Below are positions 59,583 through 64,000 of a DNA stretch of 64,000 bases, piece after piece; within the stretch, counting starts at the first letter, position 1; each line of letters starts with the position of its first letter. The notes under the pieces were generated by a model that was not told the DNA's origin, ran no database searches, and was given only the letters and a program-made list of their open reading frames with translations. Both the position numbers and the translations under genes were made by a program. Origin of the DNA: Lachnospiraceae bacterium (lineage in GTDB: Bacteria; Bacillota; Clostridia; Lachnospirales; Lachnospiraceae); contig JAFSIS010000030.1 in NCBI GenBank assembly GCA_017439665.1, positions 1 to 64,000 of the forward strand, written 5' to 3'.

Positions 59583-60113
59583 CTACTCTGTTACAGTTTT
59601 TCGCTTGCCGGAGAAGACCAGAGCCAGCGCTCCTGCCACGGATTCCCAGGTTCCCACTACCTTATCAGAAAAGTTTACTACCCAGGACTCAGCATATTTG
59701 GGAGCAGTAGCCGCAAAGGGCCACATATGCGAAGCAATGACATTCTTCTCTTTATCACTCAGATCGTGAACAAGATCAGCTGCCACTTCTACAGAATCCT
59801 TGGGGTGCTGCAAAAGACAACAGCCCTTAATTCCCTTGAATTTTCCTTCAAAGCGGCCTAAAATGCCAAAGTCATGCATCAAGGATGCTCTCACCAAAAC
59901 GTTTCTGTCCAGTTCTACTCCTATTCTTGCCAGAAAATCTGCCAGTCTGACCGACATTAAAGCCACACGGAAGCTATGCTTGGATACGCTCGTTCCCAAA
60001 TGATGCATCTGTTCAAGTCCCTGTGCATATTCCCTGGTACGCATAATGTCCTTCCCCAGGTCAAAAACCATCAGCCTGTGCGGATTTCTGTCAACCACCA
60101 CTTCATTCTCCAT
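59583..60113 (-). CDS. HD-domain phosphohydrolase
   Basis: A 176-residue HD-superfamily protein. Metal ligands are in SKHSFRVALMSVRLADFL, LMHDFGILG, SHMWPFA and VNFSDKVVG (final Asp). The FKGIKGCCLLQHPKDS segment is typical of a clostridial family of small HD hydrolases. Substrate unknown. The ATG at 60113 has AAGGGAG nine bases upstream; the ATG at 60122 touches that site and is less likely. A promoter lies at 60211-60239. Confidence 0.8.
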   Translation of the reverse strand: MENEVVVDRNPHRLMVFDLGKDIMRTREYAQGLEQMHHLGTSVSKHSFRVALMSVRLADFLARIGVELDRNVLVRASLMHDFGILGRFEGKFKGIKGCCLLQHPKDSVEVAADLVHDLSDKEKNVIASHMWPFAATAPKYAESWVVNFSDKVVGTWESVAGALALVFSGKRKTVTE

Positions 60114-60210
60114 TGGACTCATCTCCCTTCTTTTCCTTCTGCAAAGCCCAAAGGCTCTGAATGTTTATCACGCTCTACATGGTTTGTCTTCTGTATTTTA
60201 TTTTTTATTC

Positions 60211-60239
60211 TATATATATTTTACTACAATTCATCTCAA
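60211..60239 (-). promoter_or_regulatory. Promoter of HD gene
   Basis: On the minus strand TTGAGA (60234-60239) and TATATA (60211-60216) are separated by 17 bases in a very AT-rich region, about 100 bases upstream of the start codon. Confidence 0.5.
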
Positions 60240-60286
60240 AGAAAAACAAAATTTTCGATTTTATTATTTTTTTATACTTCTTAACA

Positions 60287-60313
60287 ATACCGTCCCTTGA
60301 CAAGGGACGGTAT
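60287..60313. repeat. 27-bp perfect palindrome
   Basis: ATACCGTCCCTTG is followed by one A and its exact complement CAAGGGACGGTAT. There is no T run after it on either strand, so it is not a typical terminator. It lies between the HD gene promoter region and the tRNA terminator. Confidence 0.7.
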
Positions 60314-60328
60314 CCTCTCTATATAGAA

Positions 60329-60355
60329 AAAAACCTTGAATAAATCAAGGTTTTT
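60329..60355 (-). terminator. Terminator of tRNA-Leu(CAG)
   Basis: Arms AAAAACCTTGA (60329-60339) and TCAAGGTTTTT (60345-60355) pair perfectly around five bases, and the minus-strand T run continues. It lies 13 bases after the tRNA 3' end. Confidence 0.85.
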
Positions 60356-60368
60356 CACTAAAGCTTAG

Positions 60369-60451
60369 TGCAGGAAAAGAGACTTGAACTCTCATGGTAT
60401 TGCTACCACACGGACCTGAACCGTGCGCGTCTGCCATTCCGCCATTCCTGC
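60369..60451 (-). tRNA. tRNA-Leu (anticodon CAG)
   Basis: Read on the minus strand the gene begins GCAGGAATGGCGGAATGGCA and ends TTCCTGC plus a discriminator A, so the acceptor arms GCAGGAA and TTCCTGC pair. The anticodon stem CACGG/CCGTG encloses TTCAGGT with anticodon CAG. A long variable arm (TGGTAGCAATACCA) and the T-loop TTCAAGTC mark a class II leucine tRNA. The CCA end is not encoded. A near-consensus promoter lies upstream. Confidence 0.95.
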
Positions 60452-60461
60452 CAACGAAATT

Positions 60462-60490
60462 ATTCTATCTTCTTTTCCCACAAATGTCAA
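60462..60490 (-). promoter_or_regulatory. Promoter of tRNA-Leu(CAG)
   Basis: Consensus TTGACA (60485-60490), a 17-base spacer and TAGAAT (60462-60467) on the minus strand, ending 11 bases before the tRNA 5' end. Confidence 0.85.
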
Positions 60491-60556
60491 TATGAATTTT
60501 AATTAATTTTCAAAAAATTTGAAAAACTCTTTTCCAGGCCTTATTTTCCTCCTGTT

Positions 60557-61291
60557 TCATACGATTCCATTCAATAAATCGCCGGTAGAAAGATTGCTGT
60601 ATGTACCATTGGCCGTATATAAGGTGGACTTATTACTCTCACTATAGGCCGTATTCCCAATGGCAGTTGCCTTACTGGAAATCAGATAGGACAGGGAACT
60701 GTTTCCGTTAAATAAGGACTTAACCTTGTCCACATCTGCGTTCATAAATGTATCCTTGTCGATACTCAGCTGATTATCCTTACCAATGGTGATTCCGATT
60801 TCGTTCAGGGAATCTTCATAGCCCTTTACCATATAAGCCATGCTGTCTGCATATTTTGTCACTGAACTGGAAGAAGAAGCCTGCCCCTTCTCCATCAGCG
60901 TATTATAATCCTCTGTAAGTGCAGAAACGGCTTCGTAAACCTTATCCATATCTTCATTCTTGAATACGGATTTACTGCCCTTTTCCATAAGAGCTGCTGC
61001 TGAATCCCTTACTTCATTGGAGTAGGTCTGAATATCATTTAACTCCTTCTTCACTGTGGCATCAACACTGGTCTTGCTCAGAGAAGATACGGTAGTCGCG
61101 GAACTTGTGCTGTCACTTGTACTGTTCTGTTTGTAGTACGCCTTCAGGAGCTTTCCGTAGCTTCCGTTCTTGATCGAGGCATAATCTGCAAAGTTGATTC
61201 CATAAAGAGAATTTGAGCTTTTTGAACTGGAGCTATTCAGACTGGAAAATAAAATACTGTAGTCCTGTTTAGCACTAATTTGAATACCCAT
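60557..61291 (-). CDS. Ser-rich secreted- or surface-filament-like protein, unknown
   Basis: A 244-residue protein without signal peptide or membrane helix, rich in Ser, Thr, Asn and Lys. It starts MGIQISAKQDYSILFSSL and contains two helical stretches (ELNDIQTYSNEVRDSAAALM, VYEAVSALTEDYNTLMEKG). A later portion, GYEDSLNEIGITIGKDNQL and DVDKVKSLFNGNSSL, resembles the C-terminal part of flagellar cap (FliD)-type proteins. I do not recognise a defined family. No other flagellar gene is nearby. It could be a secreted or cytoplasmic structural protein. It lies downstream of the SH3b gene on the same strand. Confidence 0.6.
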   Translation of the reverse strand: MGIQISAKQDYSILFSSLNSSSSKSSNSLYGINFADYASIKNGSYGKLLKAYYKQNSTSDSTSSATTVSSLSKTSVDATVKKELNDIQTYSNEVRDSAAALMEKGSKSVFKNEDMDKVYEAVSALTEDYNTLMEKGQASSSSSVTKYADSMAYMVKGYEDSLNEIGITIGKDNQLSIDKDTFMNADVDKVKSLFNGNSSLSYLISSKATAIGNTAYSESNKSTLYTANGTYSNLSTGDLLNGIV

Positions 61292-61350
61292 AAAATCCCT
61301 TCCTTTCTCTTATATACTGTATATCGGTTGCTTTCTGCGGTTTCTTAAGT

Positions 61351-62070
61351 CTACTGCTTCTGTTTCTTCAATTCTTCTACTTCCTTCTGCAGGGCTGCCA
61401 GCTGGGCCGATGCCTGCTCCAGCTTAGAGTCAATCTCTTCAATATCAGAGGTGTTTTCTACAACTTCATGATTTCCCATGGTGTCTGCAGCTTCCTCTTT
61501 ATTGATCGATTCCGGCTGGGCTACTAGAGTTGTAGTTTCAAAAAAACTGGGATCGATATCCAGACGATAGGTATCATAAGTCACCTCTCCCAGATGCATA
61601 TTGGTATCCTCGTGAGCAGTAACCGGTATTCCTTCCTCATCCTCTTCTTCCTCATCTCCTCTTTTCAGGGTAGCTGCCGTATAGATCAGCAGCCCCAAAA
61701 CCAAAAGGATCACTATACCAAGTCCGAGAATCAGATAGGTTTTCATGGGAATAGCATTTGTGGCCTCCTCTGCACTCCGGGCGGTTTCTTCCAAAGGAGT
61801 AAAAACCAGATAATCCCCATGAATATATCCCTGTTCTCCGTTATAATCAATCATATACCAGTCCGGTCTGACGATTCCCGTAACCTCTACACGATCATCC
61901 TTTTCAAGAACCCCCAGCACCACATACTCCTTAGAGGGGCCGCTTCGCACATTAAGCTTATTGGAAGTGATCACTGCTTCCCCACTCAAAGGCTCTGCCT
62001 GCACTGCATAAACCGGGAAAGAAGAAAAAAGCAAGAGACAAAACAATAGGTAAAATAATGCTCTTCTCAT
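61351..62070 (-). CDS. SH3b-domain membrane protein
   Basis: A 239-residue protein. A signal peptide (FYLLFCLLLFSSFPVYAVQA) is followed by a bacterial SH3 domain (about 30-95; SNKLNVRSGPSKEYVVLG, GEQGYIHGDYLVF), a membrane helix (MKTYLILGLGIVILLVLGLL), an acidic cytoplasmic segment (EEEEDEEG) and a C-terminal coiled coil (SKLEQASAQLAALQKEVEEL). The SH3b domain probably binds cell wall while the cytoplasmic part may contact a partner. The ATG at 62070 has GGAAGG seven bases upstream; the TTG two codons earlier does not fit. A promoter lies at 62093-62120. Confidence 0.8.
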   Translation of the reverse strand: MRRALFYLLFCLLLFSSFPVYAVQAEPLSGEAVITSNKLNVRSGPSKEYVVLGVLEKDDRVEVTGIVRPDWYMIDYNGEQGYIHGDYLVFTPLEETARSAEEATNAIPMKTYLILGLGIVILLVLGLLIYTAATLKRGDEEEEDEEGIPVTAHEDTNMHLGEVTYDTYRLDIDPSFFETTTLVAQPESINKEEAADTMGNHEVVENTSDIEEIDSKLEQASAQLAALQKEVEELKKQKQ

Positions 62071-62092
62071 TTTCAAGCCTTCCTTTCACCTT

Positions 62093-62120
62093 ATTATAGC
62101 ACGCTTTATTCAAAAGGCAA
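62093..62120 (-). promoter_or_regulatory. Promoter of SH3b gene
   Basis: On the minus strand an extended TGCTATAAT (-10 box 62093-62098) is preceded by TTGCCT (62115-62120) with a 16-base spacer. The start codon lies about 25 bases downstream. Confidence 0.6.
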
Positions 62121-62174
62121 AAAGTTTTCCCCTAAAATAATCTTAAAAATTTATGAAGTTCCTGACAAAAACAC

Positions 62175-62203
62175 TTGACGAATGCATTTGCCAGTGGTAG
62201 AAT
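62175..62203 (+). promoter_or_regulatory. Promoter of tRNA-Leu(AAG)
   Basis: TTGACG (62175-62180), a 17-base spacer and TAGAAT (62198-62203), 45 bases before the tRNA gene. Confidence 0.8.
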
Positions 62204-62248
62204 ACAACTTGTGCTGTGAAGCAAAACAATCGTTGTAAACAGTGACAT

Positions 62249-62332
62249 GCGGAAGTGCTGGAATTGGCAGACAGGCAAGACTAAGGATCTTGTGATTGTA
62301 TGATCGTGTGGGTTCAAGTCCCATCTTCCGCA
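62249..62332 (+). tRNA. tRNA-Leu (anticodon AAG)
   Basis: Begins GCGGAAGTGCTGGAATTGGC and ends CTTCCGC plus A; the acceptor arms pair fully. The anticodon stem CAAGA/TCTTG encloses CTAAGGA, so the anticodon is AAG (A34 probably modified to inosine, reading CUU/CUC). A long variable arm and GGTTCAAGTCC T-arm mark a class II leucine tRNA. It has its own promoter and a terminator at 62340-62363. Phage lysis genes begin 125 bases downstream, so the 3' end may be an attachment site. Confidence 0.95.
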
Positions 62333-62339
62333 GTAGATA

Positions 62340-62363
62340 ACCTCCGAAAATTCGGGGGTTTTT
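62340..62363 (+). terminator. Terminator of tRNA-Leu(AAG)
   Basis: ACCTCCGAA (62340-62348) and TTCGGGGGT (62351-62359) pair with one T-G wobble around AA, followed by a T run. Confidence 0.85.
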
Positions 62364-62365
62364 AT

Positions 62366-62389
62366 TTTTGTGTCATATTTTGTGTCATA
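62366..62389. repeat. 12-bp perfect tandem repeat next to prophage edge
   Basis: TTTTGTGTCATA occurs twice in direct succession (62366-62377, 62378-62389), right after the tRNA terminator. Integrase arm-type sites are often short direct repeats at this kind of position. Confidence 0.55.
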
Positions 62390-62456
62390 TGAATAGAAAT
62401 AAATTTCTTCTATATTATTATAATAGGGCAGCCATAAAAGCTGCCCCTTCTTAATT

Positions 62457-63527
62457 TTAAAATCCTGTTACTGTCGTTCTCTTCCCATTCTTATCAATAG
62501 CCCAATACTTCACCGCCCGGGAATCCACATGAACACCCCAGCTGTACTGGATCACGCCCTTAATGCCGATACTGGCCGCATACCGGGCTACCTCTACCGG
62601 GGTCTTACCGCGAACAACGATGTCAAAGGCCCGGCCTTTCAGGTGGAAGCTGTTAGAAGCTCCACCCTCCCGCTTATTATGCTCCGGGGTGCGGTAAGCT
62701 GAGTTAAAGGTCACCGGCATACCAAAGTAGCTGCGGATCTTCTGCAGTTTTTCCTTTACAAAGGCATCATGGATCACAATGGTATCCGACTTGTCTTTAC
62801 AGGCAAACTCTTTCACCCGGAAATTGGCCGAAATAGCCTTATTTCCATCTGCCTTAAGGGAATAGACTTTGATCTCGTCCAGAGCAGCCCAGGTCTTGGC
62901 TCCTACGACACCATCTGCTGTCAGTCCGGCATCACCCTGGAATGCAATCACGGCCGCCTTGGTCTTTGTCCCGAAGCTTCCATCAGCTGATCCGGGAGCA
63001 TAGCCGATGCTGGCCAGCTTCTCCTGCAGGGCTTTAACCTCTTCTCCTCTGCTGCCTGTTTTTAACGTGCTTCTCTGGCTTACTGTGGTACTCATACTGC
63101 CTCCTTTTTCTACCGGGGCAAGGAATAGCTCCTGCTCTTCCTTCCTTCGCTTCTCGAGCCCGGGAAGGACTTTGCCATTACTCTTTACATATAACAGCAT
63201 CTTCTCCGCGATCACCGCTCTCTGCCTTGTCCCGTTTGCCGTCAGCTGTTCAATGCTGCCCATGTTGTAGGCAAAACTCACCAGGGCATCGAACTCATTC
63301 TGATTCCAGGTATACCGGCTGTGGTATTTCTCCACCAGTTTTTCAAACTTGGCTACATCTCCTTTAAGGTATGCGTCTGCCTGGGCCTGGGTGATGGTCA
63401 TGCCCAATGTCACCCCGGCTGTATGGCCATAGCCTATGGTAGGCTTTCCGGACGGGCAGAGGTAGGCGGTCAGCCTGCAGCCTTCGTATTTTTTGATCAG
63501 GAATAATCCATTATCGGAAATTTTCAT
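62457..63527 (-). CDS. Three-domain phage endolysin (GH24 lysozyme, PG-binding, M15 peptidase)
   Basis: A 356-residue cell-wall hydrolase. Residues about 1-145 are a phage lysozyme (catalytic Glu in IKKYEGCRLTAY, then TIGYGHT). Residues about 165-225 are a peptidoglycan-binding type 1 domain (RGEEVKALQEKLASIGY, DGSFGTKTKAAVIAFQ). Residues about 250-345 are an M15_3-type peptidase (NSAYRTPEHN, SFHLKGRAFDI, GVHVDSR metal ligands). Two catalytic domains in one endolysin would cut both glycan and peptide. The ATG at 63527 follows GGGAGG; an in-frame ATG at 63575 lies inside the preceding small gene. No signal peptide, so release should need the holin. Confidence 0.92.
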   Translation of the reverse strand: MKISDNGLFLIKKYEGCRLTAYLCPSGKPTIGYGHTAGVTLGMTITQAQADAYLKGDVAKFEKLVEKYHSRYTWNQNEFDALVSFAYNMGSIEQLTANGTRQRAVIAEKMLLYVKSNGKVLPGLEKRRKEEQELFLAPVEKGGSMSTTVSQRSTLKTGSRGEEVKALQEKLASIGYAPGSADGSFGTKTKAAVIAFQGDAGLTADGVVGAKTWAALDEIKVYSLKADGNKAISANFRVKEFACKDKSDTIVIHDAFVKEKLQKIRSYFGMPVTFNSAYRTPEHNKREGGASNSFHLKGRAFDIVVRGKTPVEVARYAASIGIKGVIQYSWGVHVDSRAVKYWAIDKNGKRTTVTGF

Positions 63528-63612
63528 CTTCCATGCACCTCCCTGCTTTGTATATGGCAATGGCAGCGGCCGCACCGATCAGCGCGACCGCCCCTAAGAT
63601 CACCCAGCCCAT
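63511..63612 (-). CDS. 33-residue single-helix phage membrane peptide
   Basis: A small reading frame starting MGWVILGAVALIGAAAAIAI, a single hydrophobic helix, and ending in a short charged tail (CMEDENFR). GGTGAG precedes the ATG, which lies one base after the holin stop. It overlaps the endolysin start by 17 bases. Such short membrane peptides are common between holin and endolysin genes of Firmicutes phages and may act as an accessory holin; this is inferred from position and composition. Confidence 0.6.
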   Translation of the reverse strand: MGWVILGAVALIGAAAAIAIYKAGRCMEDENFR

Positions 63613-63613
63613 A

Positions 63614-64000
63614 TCACTCACCCAGCTGTTCTTTCAGCTTGGCCACTTCCTGATCCTTATTATCCCCATAGACATATTTAGCCAGGCTGTCATTGGCAAC
63701 GATCATCTCTTTTACCTGAATCAAAGATTCCGATACCCAGCCAGAAAAGGTCTCAAAAGAAATTACCCTGGCTACCCAGGTAAAGGCCGGCACTGCACAA
63801 AAGAGATTCCACACTTCCCTGAGTTTTAACTGACCGGTTCCGGACTGCAAAGCCCTTTCTGCTTCCACACAGGCCCAGATCAGCCACTCCTTTACCTTTG
63901 CTATCTGCGTTTCACTGGGCTGTCCCCGGAAGTTATATACCGATGCAATAACAGCTCCCACCAGTGCCGCTGCCGCAATTAATACATACCAGTTTTCCAT
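63614..64000 (-). CDS. Phage holin, LLH-type
   Basis: A 128-residue protein whose ATG is the last codon of the window. It has one N-terminal membrane helix (WYVLIAAAALVGAVIASVY), a helical domain with WLIWACVEAERALQ and a Glu/Lys-rich C-terminus (EVAKLKEQLGE). The pattern matches the phage_holin_6_1/LLH family, which forms membrane lesions to release endolysin. It lies directly upstream of the small membrane peptide and endolysin genes. A ribosome binding site would lie beyond the window. Confidence 0.8.
   Translation of the reverse strand: MENWYVLIAAAALVGAVIASVYNFRGQPSETQIAKVKEWLIWACVEAERALQSGTGQLKLREVWNLFCAVPAFTWVARVISFETFSGWVSESLIQVKEMIVANDSLAKYVYGDNKDQEVAKLKEQLGE

Larger units (their letters stand above)
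62390..64000. mobile_element. Right-hand part of window: prophage lysis module (incomplete)
   Basis: Holin-like, small membrane peptide and endolysin genes lie in the usual phage order on the minus strand next to a tRNA-Leu gene. No integrase or structural gene is inside the window, so the element's extent and intactness are unknown. Confidence 0.7.

Overview
The window looks like a chromosomal segment of a Clostridia, probably Lachnospiraceae. Reasons: moderate GC, strong GGAGG-type ribosome binding sites, canonical TTGACA/TATAAT promoters, the Firmicutes macromolecular-synthesis order dgt-dnaG-rpoD-trmK-nif3, pyrBI, a folate operon with a fused folB-folK, a class A RNase P RNA, and many families typical of gut Lachnospiraceae (DUF5050, DUF5684, DUF6320, CmpB-like membrane proteins). 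Species cannot be fixed from the sequence alone. Roughly 63 protein genes, two tRNA-Leu genes and rnpB are supported.

Layout. 1-4210 (minus): pheA, a DUF815 ATPase, ppx and the start of ppk. 4369-9059 (plus): DUF5050 membrane protein, OmpR-type regulator, a terminator-like hairpin, histidine kinase, then two PepSY lipoproteins that are probably regulon members. 9099-13852 (minus): an HscC-like Hsp70 beside a large TPR protein with a degenerate J domain. 13968-17224 (minus): ECF sigma factor, membrane anti-sigma-like protein, vWA lipoprotein. 17934-22164 (minus): folC-folE-HD-folP-folBK. 22256-25374: small membrane protein, PH-domain protein, nitroreductase, pyrB-pyrI. 25382-25635: a composite intergenic repeat with relatives at 59365-59510. 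25631-30962 (minus): a metal-linked neighbourhood with a 10TM heavy-metal exporter-like protein, ylmH and two CobW-family GTPases, one with five His/Cys-rich repeats. 31056-34875: VanRS-like two-component system, rnpB, nucleoside kinase. 34903-40453: nif3, trmK, rpoD, dnaG, dgt. 40588-45423: lrgAB, a condensation-type acyltransferase with a DUF6320 partner, a Cys-rich protein and a Na+/Ca2+ exchanger.

The most unusual region is 45567-55466 (minus), a ten-kilobase tightly packed gene row read nagB-like, nagA, 7TM histidine kinase, NarL-type regulator, PFK-like, class II aldolase, TIM-like, LarA-like, TauE-like. The gene order describes a complete sugar route: deacetylate, isomerise or deaminate, phosphorylate, cleave, isomerise the small fragment, epimerise a hydroxy acid, export an anion. 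Four of the enzymes (NagB, PFK, TIM and LarA homologues) carry substitutions at residues that define the canonical reaction, and the aldolase has an altered zinc loop. The intergenic gaps hold repeated GC-rich hairpins. I infer a dedicated pathway for an unusual (amino)sugar or sugar derivative; the substrate is unknown.

55576-58262 is a nitrate/sulfonate/taurine-type ABC transporter behind its own operator-like inverted repeat. 58481-62070 holds an aldose epimerase-like gene, an HD protein, tRNA-Leu(CAG), an unrecognised Ser-rich protein and an SH3b membrane protein. A second tRNA-Leu (AAG anticodon) at 62249-62332 marks the edge of a prophage, whose lysis cassette (holin, a 33-residue membrane peptide, three-domain endolysin) runs off the right end. 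No stretch over 300 bases lacks an assigned gene; the largest gene-free gaps (4211-4368, 25375-25630, 58263-58480, 59363-59582, 60114-60368) are described by their promoters, repeats and terminators.
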